Of a stretch of 64,000 bases of DNA, positions 42,534 through 51,694 are shown piece by piece. Every line of letters begins with the position of its first letter. The first letter of the stretch is position 1. Below the pieces are notes generated by a model. That model made no database searches. It saw only the letters and a program-made list of their open reading frames with translations, and was not told the DNA's origin. The position numbers were made by a program, and so were the translations under genes. This DNA comes from Streptomyces sp. V1I1 (GTDB taxonomy: Bacteria > Actinomycetota > Actinomycetes > Streptomycetales > Streptomycetaceae), in the NCBI RefSeq assembly GCF_030817355.1, contig NZ_JAUSZH010000001.1, positions 5,952,501 to 6,016,500 of the forward strand, in the 5' to 3' direction.

Positions 42534-43889
42534 ATGCCGAAGCCGGACAGCGGCCAGACCAGCACAGAAGGACACATACCGGCCGCCGACCCGGCTCTCT
42601 TGACGTCGGGCGGCCCCGCACCCCTGGCGACGACCGACCCAGTACCTCTGGCGGCGGCCGACCCGGCGCCTTTGGCGGCAGCGCGCCGCGCCGGCTTCCT
42701 GGTCACCCTTGTCCTGGGCGGCCTCACCGCCCTGCCGCCGCTCTCCATGGACATGTACCTCCCGGCGCTGCCCGCGGTCACCAAGTCGCTCGGCTCGCCC
42801 GCCGCGACCGTCCAGCTCACGCTGACCGCATGCCTGGCGGGCATGGCGCTCGGCCAGCTCGTCGTCGGCCCGATGAGCGACCGATGGGGACGCCGCCGTC
42901 CGCTGCTCATCGGCATGATCGTGTACGTCGCCGCCACCGCGATCTGCGCGCTTGCCCCCACCGCCGAGCTGCTGATCGGCTTCCGGCTGCTCCAGGGACT
43001 CGCGGGCGCGGCCGGCATCGTCATCGCGCGGGCCGTGGTCCGTGATCTGTACGACGGCGTGGAGATGGCCCGGTTCTTCTCCACGCTGATGCTCATCTCC
43101 GGTGTCGCGCCGATCATCGCGCCGCTGATCGGCGGACAGGTGCTGCGGATCACCGACTGGCGCGGCATCTTCGTCGTTCTCACCGGCGTCGGCATCGTGC
43201 TCACGCTCGTGGTGGCGAAGTGGCTGCACGAGACGCTGCCGCGGGAGAAGCGGCACAGCGGCGGCGTCGGCGGGGCCCTGCGCACCATGCGCGGACTGTT
43301 GTCCGACCGGGTCTTCACCGGCTACACGCTCACCGGCGGGCTCGCCTTCGCCGCGCTCTTCGCGTACATCTCCGCGTCGCCGTTCGTCGTCCAGGAGATC
43401 TATGGCGCATCGCCGCAGACCTTCAGCCTGCTCTTCGGCGCCAACTCCGTCGGCCTGATCGCCGTCGGCCAGATCAACGGCAAGGTGCTGGTGGGCCGGG
43501 TCAGTCTGGACAAGGCGCTCGGCTTCGGGCTCGGCGTGATCACGCTGGCCGCGACCGCGCTGCTGCTGATGACGGCGGGGGTGTTCGGGAAGGTGGGCCT
43601 GCTTCCCGTCGCGACCGGCCTCTTCGTGCTGATGTCCGCGATGGGCCTGGCCATGCCGAACACCAACGCCCTGGCCCTGATGCGCACCCCGCACGCCGCG
43701 GGCTCCGCGTCCGCGCTGATCGGCACGTCCTCGTTCCTCATCGGGGCGGTCGCCTCACCGCTCGTCGGGATCGCGGGCGAGGCGACGGCCGTTCCGATGG
43801 CCGTGGTCCAACTGACCTGCGCGCTGGCCTCGGTGGGCTGCTTCATCGGGCTGTGCCGTCCCTGGCAGCGGCGCGCCGAGGCCGTCTGA
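42534..43889 (+). CDS. Bcr/CflA-type MFS drug transporter
   Basis: This 451-residue protein has a disordered Pro/Ala N-terminus of about 55 residues followed by twelve TM helices. Family blocks are PPLSMDMYLPALPAVTKSLG (helix 1) and LGQLVVGPMSDRWGRRRPLL (loop 2-3), with GLAGAAGIVIARAVVRDLYD (helix 4) characteristic of Bcr/CflA proton-driven drug exporters. It is divergent from the oxidoreductase by 81 bp. The N-terminal repeat-like stretch (PAPLATTDPVPLAAADPAPL) is unusual in length for the family. Confidence 0.9.
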   Translation: MPKPDSGQTSTEGHIPAADPALLTSGGPAPLATTDPVPLAAADPAPLAAARRAGFLVTLVLGGLTALPPLSMDMYLPALPAVTKSLGSPAATVQLTLTACLAGMALGQLVVGPMSDRWGRRRPLLIGMIVYVAATAICALAPTAELLIGFRLLQGLAGAAGIVIARAVVRDLYDGVEMARFFSTLMLISGVAPIIAPLIGGQVLRITDWRGIFVVLTGVGIVLTLVVAKWLHETLPREKRHSGGVGGALRTMRGLLSDRVFTGYTLTGGLAFAALFAYISASPFVVQEIYGASPQTFSLLFGANSVGLIAVGQINGKVLVGRVSLDKALGFGLGVITLAATALLLMTAGVFGKVGLLPVATGLFVLMSAMGLAMPNTNALALMRTPHAAGSASALIGTSSFLIGAVASPLVGIAGEATAVPMAVVQLTCALASVGCFIGLCRPWQRRAEAV

Positions 43890-43934
43890 CACGGGCCGCT
43901 CACGGTCCCCTCACGGGCCTCTCACGGATCCCGG

Positions 43935-44365
43935 CTACTGCTCGCGGCGCGGGAAACCGATCAGATGCAGCCGGTCCTTCGTGTCAGTCCAGCTGAAGAT
44001 CCCCACCCCCGCGGTCTCCGCGCCCGGCAGCCGCACACCCCGGTCGCGGCGTTCAGGGTGCGCAGCCGGAACCGTTCGTCGTCGACCCGCTCCAGATAGC
44101 CGATGCGGCCGCTGTCCTGGGCGATCGCGTACTGCGGAGACGCGTTGGAGATCTCCGCGTTGGAGATCTCCAAGCCCTGCGAGGTGTCGTACGCGGACGG
44201 GACGGGGAGCCGGGTCAGGGGCGCCGCGCTGTGCCGGGACAGCTTGCGGGGCTTGTCGTCGGCGGCCCGGCCGCCCTCGCCGCCGCCGCACATGCTCAGC
44301 AGGAGCAGCAGTGCCAGCACGATCACCCCGGCCACCAGGGACACGCGCACGACCCTCTGTCTCAT
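43935..44365 (-). pseudogene. Frameshifted membrane-anchored protein
   Basis: The start (MRQRVVRVSLVAGVIVLALL) is a signal-anchor, followed by IGYLERVDDERFRLRTLNAA with a TG, reminiscent of PQQ-type beta-propeller repeats. Near position 44030 the plausible frame changes. The continuation VRLPGAETAGVGIFSWTDTK and LHLIGFPRREQ lies in another frame that ends at 43935. With the shift repaired the protein would be about 140 residues, much shorter than propeller proteins. An internal deletion is likely. Confidence 0.5.
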
Positions 44366-44493
44366 GGTCCCCCCGTGAGCGGTGCGCCACGTTCCGTGAG
44401 CGGCGACGGCCGTCAGCGTAGCAACCGCCTTCGCACCGCCAGGAGTTCGAATCCGTAGCTGTTCCGTCCCGATTCCGTGCCTAGAATTTGTCG

Positions 44494-45501
44494 GTGAACG
44501 CCACCCTCCCCACCGCGGAAGTCCTGCGCAGCGCCCTGGCCGCGCAGCTGGCCGACCTGCCGCCCACGCAGGCGGCGCAGGCCGTCGAGCGGCTGATCGC
44601 CAACTACCGGGGGACCACCCCGACCGACGCGCCCGTGCTGCGGGACCGCTCCGACGTCGCCGCGTACGCCGCGTACCGGATGCCCGCGACCTTCGAGGCG
44701 GTACGGTCCGCGCTCGCCGCTCTGCGGGCCGCGGCCCCCGAGTGGGCCCCGGCCACGCACACGGACATCGGCGGCGGGACGGGCGCGGCGAGCTGGGCGG
44801 TCGCGGAGGCCTGGGAGGAGGACGCCCCGCGCACGACCGTGCTGGACTGGGCCGAGCCCGCGCTGGCGCTGGGCCGTGAACTGGCCGCCGCATCCGGGGT
44901 GCCCGCGCTGCGCGCGGCCCAGTGGCAGCGCTCGCGGATCAGCGCGGCGCTCCGTATCGAGAGCACTGATCTCGTCACGGTGTCGTACGTACTCAAGGAG
45001 CTCACCGCCAAGGACCGCGCGGCCGTCGTCACGGAGGCGGCCCGCGCCGCCCAGGCCGTCGTGATCGTCGAACCCGGCACTCCAGACGGCTACGCCCGCG
45101 TGATCGAGGCCCGCGACCGCCTGATCGAGGCGGGCCTGACGGTCGCCGCGCCCTGCCCGCACAGCGCCGCCTGCCCCATCGAGCCTGGCTCGGACTGGTG
45201 CCACTTCGCGGCCCGGGTCAGCCGCTCCTCGCTGCACCGCCAGGTGAAGGGCGGCTCACTGCCGTACGAGGACGAGAAGTTCAGCTACGTCGCGGCGGTC
45301 CGCTTCCCGGCCACACCGGCCCCCGCCCGGGTCACCCGCAAACCCCAGATCCGCAAGGGGCTGGTCCTGCTCGACCTCTGTACAAAGCCGCAGGAACTCC
45401 GCCGCGAAACGGTGACCAAGCGGCACGGCCCGCTGTACAAGGCGGCGCGGGACACGGAGTGGGGCGACGCCTGGCCGCGGGACGACGCCTCCGGCGGCTG
45501 A
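44494..45501 (+). CDS. Rsm22-family small-ribosomal-subunit methyltransferase-like protein
   Basis: This 335-residue protein has a SAM-binding-like motif HTDIGGGTGAASWAVAEAW near residue 88. It also has the conserved cysteine cluster of Rsm22 proteins in PCPHSAACPIEPGSDWCHFA, thought to bind an Fe-S cluster or zinc, followed by YEDEKFSYVAAVRF. Rsm22 relatives assist small-subunit assembly. GTG 44494 is preferred over the TTG two codons upstream. It is single-gene, followed by a divergent-looking operator and a TetR gene on the same strand. Confidence 0.87.
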   Translation: MNATLPTAEVLRSALAAQLADLPPTQAAQAVERLIANYRGTTPTDAPVLRDRSDVAAYAAYRMPATFEAVRSALAALRAAAPEWAPATHTDIGGGTGAASWAVAEAWEEDAPRTTVLDWAEPALALGRELAAASGVPALRAAQWQRSRISAALRIESTDLVTVSYVLKELTAKDRAAVVTEAARAAQAVVIVEPGTPDGYARVIEARDRLIEAGLTVAAPCPHSAACPIEPGSDWCHFAARVSRSSLHRQVKGGSLPYEDEKFSYVAAVRFPATPAPARVTRKPQIRKGLVLLDLCTKPQELRRETVTKRHGPLYKAARDTEWGDAWPRDDASGG

Positions 45502-45520
45502 CCGGCGACTTCATCACGTA

Positions 45521-45537
45521 CGAGACGATACGTCTCG
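45521..45537 (+). promoter_or_regulatory. Palindromic operator before the TetR gene
   Basis: CGAGACGATACGTCTCG is a perfect inverted repeat (7-bp arms, ATA spacer) ending 27 bp before the TetR start, overlapping the expected promoter. TetR proteins typically repress themselves at such sites. Confidence 0.75.
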
Positions 45538-45563
45538 GCTCCTCCCGTTGCTAGATTGACGCA

Positions 45564-46169
45564 ATGACCGAGACGAAGTCCCCCGACTCCAGCCGCCGCA
45601 GCGAACGCTCCCGCCGCGCCATCTACGACGCCGCCCTCGCCCTCGTCGGCGAGGTCGGCTACGCCAAGACCACCATCGAGGGCATCGCCGCCCGCGCCGG
45701 CGTCGGCAAGCAGACGATCTACCGCTGGTGGCCCTCCAAGGCCGCCGTCCTGCTCGAGGCATTCCTCGGCCTCGCCGGGCAGGCGTCCGAGGGCGAGAGT
45801 GAGATCCCCGACACCGGCGACCTCGAAGCCGACCTCAAGTTGGTGCTGCGGGCCACGGTCGACGAGCTGAACAGCCCTGCCTACGACGGCCCTTCCCGTG
45901 CGCTCGCCGCCGAGAGCGTGGTCAACCCCGAGCTCGCCGCGCAGTTCGTCCAGAAGCTGCTCGAACCGCAGCTCCAGCTGTACGTGAAGCGGCTGCGGGC
46001 CGCCCAGGACACCGGGGGCGTACGCGCCGACATCGACCTCCGTATCGCCCTGGAACTGTTCACCGGACCGCTCACCCACCGCTGGCTGCTGCGTACGCTC
46101 CCGCTCACCCACGACTACGCGGACGCGATCGTCGAGTACGCACTGCACGGCCTCGCACCACGGTCCTGA
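45564..46169 (+). CDS. TetR/AcrR-family transcriptional regulator
   Basis: This 201-residue protein has an N-terminal helix-turn-helix (YAKTTIEGIAARAGVGKQTI then YRWWPSKAAVL) and a C-terminal ligand/dimer domain of the TetR_C_16-like type. The ATG lies 62 bp after the Rsm22 stop and just downstream of a perfect palindrome. The ligand and other targets are unknown; no obvious efflux gene is adjacent. Confidence 0.92.
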   Translation: MTETKSPDSSRRSERSRRAIYDAALALVGEVGYAKTTIEGIAARAGVGKQTIYRWWPSKAAVLLEAFLGLAGQASEGESEIPDTGDLEADLKLVLRATVDELNSPAYDGPSRALAAESVVNPELAAQFVQKLLEPQLQLYVKRLRAAQDTGGVRADIDLRIALELFTGPLTHRWLLRTLPLTHDYADAIVEYALHGLAPRS

Positions 46170-46261
46170 CCACCGGATCGGGGGGTGCGGCCACCCCGCG
46201 CCCGGGAAGGTGGGACGATGGCAGAGTCCGCCAGGGGCGAGCGCGAGGTGTGAGGGGATAG

Positions 46262-47014
46262 ATGGGCGACGGTATCGGCCGCTACCGCGGCACGGAGAAC
46301 AGGCTGTCCCGGGAGAGCCGGCTGCCCCAGTGGCTGCGCCGACGCCCCAAGAACACCGACGCCGACGACTCCCGCCGCGAGACTCTGCTGCTGGCTGCCG
46401 CCGCCGCGGGACTGCCGCTCGCGCCCGCCGCGTACCCCGTGTCGTACCGATGTTCCTGTGAGCGCATCGGCTGTCCCACGCCCGGCAGGCACCCCGTCTC
46501 CTTCGCCTGGCAGACGCAGTCCACGACCGACCCCGCCCAGATCGAGCGCTGGGCAACGGGCCAGCCGCAGGCGAACTTCATCACCGCGACCGGCATGGTC
46601 CACGACGTACTCGACGTCCCCCTGGAAGTCGGCCACAACGCGCTTGCCCGGCTGCTGGAACGGGGCATCGAGGTCGGCCCCGTCGCCGAGTCCGGCAGCG
46701 ACCGGATGCTGTTCTTCACCGCCACGCGCGGCACCCCGGAGGACGAGGACGAGTGGTGGCCCTGCGAGCTGGACTGCCACCCCGAGACGATGGACGAGCA
46801 TCCGGGGCTGCGCTGGCACTGCCGCGGCAGCTATGTCCTCGTACCGCCGGCGCGGTTGCCCGGTGAGCTCGAGGTGGCCTGGGTGCGCGGGCTTGAGTAT
46901 CCGCTGCCGGATCCGCTGACGCTGCTGGAGACGCTGACGGACGCGTGCGCGAAGTGGGCGGGCGGGGTGGAGGGCCTGGACCGGCACGAGGTGGCGTGGC
47001 CGCTGGGGCGTTAG
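46262..47014 (+). CDS. Bifunctional DNA primase/polymerase-domain protein
   Basis: This 250-residue protein carries the N-terminal prim-pol domain found in actinobacterial proteins. It has LLLAAAAAGLPLAPAAYPVS, then the Cys/His segment YRCSCERIGCPTPGRHPVSF, DPAQIERWATGQPQANFITA and CRGSYVLVPPARLPG. The usual prim-pol catalytic pair D-x-D in the middle is not obvious (HDVLDVPLEVG could hold it). It is much shorter than plasmid replicases of this fold. A chromosomal housekeeping or regulatory role is more likely than replication initiation. Confidence 0.8.
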   Translation: MGDGIGRYRGTENRLSRESRLPQWLRRRPKNTDADDSRRETLLLAAAAAGLPLAPAAYPVSYRCSCERIGCPTPGRHPVSFAWQTQSTTDPAQIERWATGQPQANFITATGMVHDVLDVPLEVGHNALARLLERGIEVGPVAESGSDRMLFFTATRGTPEDEDEWWPCELDCHPETMDEHPGLRWHCRGSYVLVPPARLPGELEVAWVRGLEYPLPDPLTLLETLTDACAKWAGGVEGLDRHEVAWPLGR

Positions 47015-47103
47015 GCCGCGCCTTCCCGAACTGGGGGCAAGCCCCCAGACCCCCGTACGCCCTTCTGGGGGTCCCCCACGCCCTCCGGGCGTAGGGGGAG
47101 TGT

Positions 47104-47196
47104 CCTCAATCTCCCCCAGACTTCGTCCGGGGGGACCCCCAACGGGCTTGAATTCCGCCGGTCGGGCCGAATATTAAGCCCCTCCGGCGATTGAGG
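47104..47196. repeat. Palindromic intergenic repeat element, copy A
   Basis: This 93-bp unit is bounded by CCTCAATC and GATTGAGG. Its 5' half (through CCCCCAGACTTCGTCCGGGG) is identical to copy B at 59511-59602. It lies between convergent genes with further GC-rich stems on both sides (47030-47100, 47199-47240), so it may also terminate transcription. Confidence 0.8.
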
Positions 47197-47286
47197 TGGG
47201 GGGGTCCCCCCACGCCCGCCAGGGGCGTAGGGGGAGGGGGCCGGGGCGGAGCCCCGGTACGGGACGCGCGGTCAACTCGCGTACCG

Positions 47287-48276
47287 CTACGACCCCTTCG
47301 CCGCCGTCAGCCCCGTCAGCCGGCCCAGCACATCGACCGCCCCGCTGTCCGCGCCGCCCGTCGGCACCGTCACCGCCTGGCTGGAGACCCGCTCCTTGGT
47401 GACCGTGGACTTCACCTCGCCCGTCAGCAGCGCCTTCACATCCGGGTGGACCTTCAGCCGTACACCCTTCGCGGCGGTCTGCCGCTCGTAGTTGCGCACG
47501 GCGAAGAAGACCAGCGCGTTGCCGTCCTCGGTGACAAGGCCGAGCGGCGCGAAGTCGTCGGAGTCCAGCGGCTGGTCGATGTACTGCGTGGACATCCCCG
47601 GCAGATTCGAGTCCTTCTTGCGGGACGCGCGCCAGCCCGAGGTGTGCGGACCGTCCTTGAAGTGCTCCGGCTTGCCGTTCTGCATGTACGAGGAGTACTC
47701 CTCGCTCAGATCGCGCGGAGCGACCGCCAGCGCGGCGCTGTCCGGCGCGACCGGCTCGGCCCAGCCGTCCTTGTCGGTCTTCAGGGCAGGTATCCGGCCG
47801 GGGGACAGGATCGTCAGATACGCCGCCTGCCACAACTGGTCCGCGCCGTTGCGCACGAAGACCAGCACCCAGCGGTTGTCCAGAGCGCCCTTGTCCTGAT
47901 CCCGGTTGGAGTCGACGTCCGCGAGGAAGAACCGCGGCCAGCCCGCCTTCTTCGGAATGGTGAACTTCGCGTCCGTCAGCTCCAGCGGAACATGCTGCGG
48001 GTTGCCGTCCGGGTAGTTGACGCTGCGCGCCTTGAGACCGGCCTGGTTGATCGCGCCGAGCGCACCGGTGACATGGGCCGCGTCCAGGGCCGGATCGTAG
48101 GCCTTGTCGGCCTTGTTGTAGGCGTCGGTGAAGTCCTTGAGCGCCTGCGCGGCCTCAGACTTCGTCGCCGAAGGTACGACCTCCCGCTCCCCGTGCACCG
48201 TCACGCACCCGCTCGCCGTCAGGCACAGCACCGTCATCGCCGCGAGCCCTGTCGCCGCCCGACTCAGCCTTCTCAT
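47287..48276 (-). CDS. Hypothetical lipoprotein downstream of efeU
   Basis: This 329-residue protein has a signal peptide and lipobox (AMTVLCLTASGC; lipidated Cys24), followed by a soluble domain without recognised motif. Visible blocks are FTDAYNKADKAYDPALDAA near residue 50 and WVLVFVRNGADQLWQAAYLT in the middle. Its start lies inside the end of efeU on the same strand (122-bp overlap in another frame), with AAGGAG upstream of the ATG. Co-transcription with the iron-uptake operon is probable; a role in iron acquisition is unproven. Confidence 0.75.
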   Translation of the reverse strand: MRRLSRAATGLAAMTVLCLTASGCVTVHGEREVVPSATKSEAAQALKDFTDAYNKADKAYDPALDAAHVTGALGAINQAGLKARSVNYPDGNPQHVPLELTDAKFTIPKKAGWPRFFLADVDSNRDQDKGALDNRWVLVFVRNGADQLWQAAYLTILSPGRIPALKTDKDGWAEPVAPDSAALAVAPRDLSEEYSSYMQNGKPEHFKDGPHTSGWRASRKKDSNLPGMSTQYIDQPLDSDDFAPLGLVTEDGNALVFFAVRNYERQTAAKGVRLKVHPDVKALLTGEVKSTVTKERVSSQAVTVPTGGADSGAVDVLGRLTGLTAAKGS

Positions 48277-49123
48277 CGGTTGCCTTCTGCTCCTTGACCC
48301 CCACTGACCGTCCGAACCCTACCGGGGCCAGGAACAGCCCGAGCGTCGGGACCAGATACAGCGCCCACACCGTGACCTGGAGGACGGTCGGGTCGGGCTG
48401 GAAGTTGAAGACGCCCTTCAGCAGCGTGCCGTACCAGGTGTCCGGCGGGATCGTCGTGCTGATGTTGAAGGCCTTGTCCGCCAGACCGCCCAGGAAGCGG
48501 GCCTCCTGGAGGTCGTGGACGCCGTACGCCAGCACACCGGCCGCCACGACGACCAGCATGCCGCCGGTCCAGGTGAAGAACTTGGCCAGGTTGATCCGCA
48601 GCGCGCCCCGGTAGAACAGCCAGCCCAGCAGCATCGCGGTGGCGATGCCGAGCAGGACGCCGATCAGCGGCGCCTGCGTGCTGTGGCTCTCGTCGGTGGC
48701 CGCCCGGACCGACGCCCAGACGAACAGCGCCGTCTCCAGGCCCTCGCGCCCCACCGCCAGGAAGGCGGTCGCGACGAGCGCTCCCGTACCCATCTGCAGC
48801 GCGGCGTCCAGCTTGTCGTGCAGTTCGGACTTCAGATGCCGCGCGGTGCGCCGCATCCAGAAGACCATCCAGGTCACCAGGCACACCGCGAGGATCGACA
48901 GCGAGCCGCCGAGCAGCTCCTGCGCCTCGAACGTCAGCTCCTGCGAGCCGTATTCGAGCGCGAAGCCGAACCCGAGCGAGATCGCGACGGCGACCCCGAT
49001 GCCGATCCAGATCGGACGCAGCGCGTCCCGACGCCCGGTCTTGACCAGATAGGCGATCAGGATGCAGACGACCAGGCTGGCTTCGAGGCCCTCGCGCAGG
49101 CCGATGAGATAGTTGCCGAACAC
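48155..49123 (-). CDS. efeU: EfeU ferrous iron permease (FTR1 family)
   Basis: This 322-residue membrane protein has the two R-E-G-L-E iron-translocation motifs, GLREGLEASLV near residue 8 and VGREGLETALF in the middle helices, and seven TM segments. The GTG start at 49123 sits 25 bp after efeB. A hydrophilic 45-residue tail rich in Gly/Asp/Arg extends over the start of the next gene. That tail is longer than usual for EfeU and may be partly an overlap artefact. It imports iron together with EfeO and EfeB. Confidence 0.92.
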   Translation of the reverse strand: MFGNYLIGLREGLEASLVVCILIAYLVKTGRRDALRPIWIGIGVAVAISLGFGFALEYGSQELTFEAQELLGGSLSILAVCLVTWMVFWMRRTARHLKSELHDKLDAALQMGTGALVATAFLAVGREGLETALFVWASVRAATDESHSTQAPLIGVLLGIATAMLLGWLFYRGALRINLAKFFTWTGGMLVVVAAGVLAYGVHDLQEARFLGGLADKAFNISTTIPPDTWYGTLLKGVFNFQPDPTVLQVTVWALYLVPTLGLFLAPVGFGRSVGVKEQKATDEKAESGGDRARGDDGAVPDGERVRDGARGAGGRTFGDEV

Positions 49124-49148
49124 GTCGGGTCCTTTCCGTGCGGGCGGG

Positions 49149-50498
49149 TCAGGAGAACAGCGCCCGGCCCCACCAGTCGTCCTTGTCCCTGACTCCCGGC
49201 GGGATCGCGAACAGCGCCGAACCCACGTGCTGGATGTACTCGTTGAGGTCGTCGCTCGCCGCGAGGGAGCGCTGCACCGGGATGAAGCCCTTGTGGACGT
49301 CGCGCTGGTACGCGAGGAAGAACAGCCCCGCGTCCAGGCGGCCCAGGCCGTCCGTGCCGTCGGTGAAGGAGTAGCCGCGGCGCAGCAACTTCGCGCCGCC
49401 GTTGGTGTCCGGGTGCGCGAGCCGCACATGCGCGGTCGGCAGCATCGCCGGCAGGAACGGCTCGTCGCGCTCCTTGGCCTTGCCGACCGGGGCGCCCTCG
49501 CCCTTGTCCCGGCCGAAGATGTCCTCCTGCTCCTTCAGCGAAGTACGGTCCCAGGTCTCGATGTTCATCCGGATCCGGCGCGCGACGAGATACGAGCCGC
49601 CCGTCATCCAGGCCGGACCGTCCTTCTGAGAAACCCAGACATGCTTGCCGAGCGCCGCCGTGTCCGTCCCGGCGATGTTCCGGGTGCCGTCCTTGAAGCC
49701 CATCATGTTGCGCGGGGTCTGCGCGTCGGGCGTCGTCGACGAGGTCTTGCCGAAGCCCAGCTGCGACCAGCGGACCGCGACCTTGCCGAAGCCGATCCGG
49801 GCGAGGTTGCGGATCGCGTGCACCGCGACCTGCGGGTCGTCCGCGCAGGCCTGTACGCACAAGTCGCCGTCGCTGCGCGCCGGATCGAGGTTGTCGCCGG
49901 GGAACTTCGGCAGATCGACCAGGGCGCCTGGGCGCTTGCCCTCAAGACCGAATCGGCCCTTGGCGAACAGGGACGGGCCGAAGCCGATGGTCAGCGTGAG
50001 CCGGGACGGCTTGAGGCCGAGCGCCTCGCCGGTGTCGTCCGGCGGGGCCTCCGCGAGACCGCCGTACGCGCCCTCGCCGACGGCCTGCCCGGCCGTCATA
50101 CGCTCGGCCGCCCGCGTCCAGTCCTTGAGCAACTGGATCAGCTCGGCGCGGTCCTTCGTCTTCACGTCGAAGGACGCGAAGTGCAGCCGGTCCTGGACGG
50201 CGGTTGCGATGCCCGCCTGGTGCGCGCCGTGGAAGGGGACGGCCGCGCCGCTCGCGGCCGCGGGCACTGTCGTGTCCTCGCGGCCGATGGCGAGCGCCGT
50301 GCCGCCGGCCGCGGCGGCGCCGAGCGCGAGGCCCGCACCGCCCCAGCCGAGCAGCGAACGGCGGGACGGAGCCTTGCCGCCGGTCTCCTCGGCTATGCCG
50401 ACGGTCTCCGCAGCCGTGCCTTCGGTCTCCGCGGACCTGCCGGTCTCCTCGGACGCACCTGTGGTCTCTTCGCGCACGCTTGCGGTCTTCTCGGACAT
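49149..50498 (-). CDS. efeB: EfeB deferrochelatase/DyP-type peroxidase
   Basis: This 449-residue heme protein has an acidic Glu/Thr-rich leader of about 45 residues before a Tat signal (SRRSLLGWGGAGLALGAAAA). The DyP fold follows, with the catalytic GxxDG motif in MGFKDGTRN, proximal His in AHVRLAHP, and heme-contact Arg further on. It oxidises ferrous iron or extracts iron from heme outside the cell for the Efe transporter. The leader before the twin arginines is unusually long, but the ATG is supported by GAGG upstream. Confidence 0.92.
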   Translation of the reverse strand: MSEKTASVREETTGASEETGRSAETEGTAAETVGIAEETGGKAPSRRSLLGWGGAGLALGAAAAGGTALAIGREDTTVPAAASGAAVPFHGAHQAGIATAVQDRLHFASFDVKTKDRAELIQLLKDWTRAAERMTAGQAVGEGAYGGLAEAPPDDTGEALGLKPSRLTLTIGFGPSLFAKGRFGLEGKRPGALVDLPKFPGDNLDPARSDGDLCVQACADDPQVAVHAIRNLARIGFGKVAVRWSQLGFGKTSSTTPDAQTPRNMMGFKDGTRNIAGTDTAALGKHVWVSQKDGPAWMTGGSYLVARRIRMNIETWDRTSLKEQEDIFGRDKGEGAPVGKAKERDEPFLPAMLPTAHVRLAHPDTNGGAKLLRRGYSFTDGTDGLGRLDAGLFFLAYQRDVHKGFIPVQRSLAASDDLNEYIQHVGSALFAIPPGVRDKDDWWGRALFS

Positions 50499-50512
50499 GA
50501 GGTGGCCCCCCT

Positions 50513-51655
50513 CTACTTCACAACCGCGGCGGCGAGCTTGGACAGCGGCTCGGCGAGCGCGTTGACCGCGTCGCTGAGCTCCTTGCGCTCCGCCTTGCCG
50601 ACCTTGTCGTACGACGTGAACTCGTACGAGGTGGTGTCCTTGCGGTACTTGTCGAGCAGCTTGTTCAGCGCCGCGAACTGCTTGTCGAGCTCGGCGACGA
50701 GCTTCGGGTCGTTCTTCGACGCGACCGGCTTGAGCAGCTCGTACGACTTCTGCGCACCCTCGACGTTCGCCTTGAAGTCGACGAGGTCGGTGTGGCTGTA
50801 GCGCTCCTCCTCACCGGTGACCTTGCCGGTGGCGACCTCGTCGAGCAGCTCCTTGGCGCCGTTGGCCATGGAGGTCGGGGTGATCTCGGCCGTGCCGACC
50901 TTCTTCTGCCAGACCGTCAGGTCCTTGATGAGGGTGTCGGCGAGGGCCTTCTCCGCGGGGCCGATCTTCTTGGTCTGCCACAGCGCCTTCTCGAGGGTGT
51001 GCCAGCCGGTCCACTTCTGGCCCTTCTCCAGGCCGTCCTCGCGCAGGTCGACCTTCGGGTCGATGTTGCCGAAGGACTCGGCGACCGGCTCGGTGCGCTC
51101 CCAGCCGATACGGGAGTCGGCGTACGCCTTCTTGGCGGCCTCGATGTCGCCGGCCTTCACGGCGTCCGCGAAGACCTTCGCCTTGGGCAGCGTCTCGTCG
51201 GCCTGCGTCTGCACGTACTTGCGGTACGCGGCGACGGCTGCGTCCATCTCCGGGCTGCGCTTGGCGGCCTTGCCACCGCCGGTGGCGGTGACCTGCTGGC
51301 GGATGCCGTCGCCCTTCATGCCGGGCTTGCAGGCGATCTCGTACGAACCGGCCTTCACCTCGGCGGTGAGCTTCTGCTTCGTGCCGGGGCCGATGTTCTC
51401 TCGCTCGGAGACGATGCGGTCGTCGGGGAAGAGGATGTAGACCTCGGTGACCTTGGAGCCCTTGTTCTCGATGGCCAGCTCGACATGGCCGGCCGGGAAC
51501 TCCTTCTTCGACACCTCGCAGGAGTCGTCCTTCGCCGTGACGCTGATGCCACCGTCGCCGCCCTTGGCATCGCTCTTCTCGGCGCAGCCCGTGACGGCGG
51601 TCAGGGCAGCGGCGGTTGCGGCGGCGGTGACGACGGACAGACGGACGGCTCGCAT
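50513..51655 (-). CDS. efeO: EfeO periplasmic iron-uptake protein
   Basis: This 380-residue protein has a lipobox (LTAVTGC, lipidated Cys near 24). An N-terminal cupredoxin domain (SVTAKDDSCEVSKKEFPAGH) and a C-terminal M75 imelysin-like domain follow, with the H-x-x-E metal motif in GWHTLEKALW. It binds iron or copper and delivers it to EfeU. It is the first gene of efeO-efeB-efeU, with a DmdR1/IdeR-type iron box 50 bp upstream. Confidence 0.93.
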   Translation of the reverse strand: MRAVRLSVVTAAATAAALTAVTGCAEKSDAKGGDGGISVTAKDDSCEVSKKEFPAGHVELAIENKGSKVTEVYILFPDDRIVSERENIGPGTKQKLTAEVKAGSYEIACKPGMKGDGIRQQVTATGGGKAAKRSPEMDAAVAAYRKYVQTQADETLPKAKVFADAVKAGDIEAAKKAYADSRIGWERTEPVAESFGNIDPKVDLREDGLEKGQKWTGWHTLEKALWQTKKIGPAEKALADTLIKDLTVWQKKVGTAEITPTSMANGAKELLDEVATGKVTGEEERYSHTDLVDFKANVEGAQKSYELLKPVASKNDPKLVAELDKQFAALNKLLDKYRKDTTSYEFTSYDKVGKAERKELSDAVNALAEPLSKLAAAVVK

Positions 51656-51694
51656 ACGGGCTCCACAAAGGACGAGTACCGGGGGTACGGGGGT

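Noticed and set aside
42453-43694. Upstream extension of the Gfo/Idh/MocA ORF
   Set aside because: The frame stays open upstream of ATG 42452, but the added part is Gln/Glu/Arg-rich antisense of the Bcr/CflA gene. Only the part from 42452 downstream is real.
46262-47014. Plasmid-type replication initiator
   Set aside because: The prim-pol domain protein is short, lacks a helicase part, and lies among backbone genes with no iterons or partition genes.
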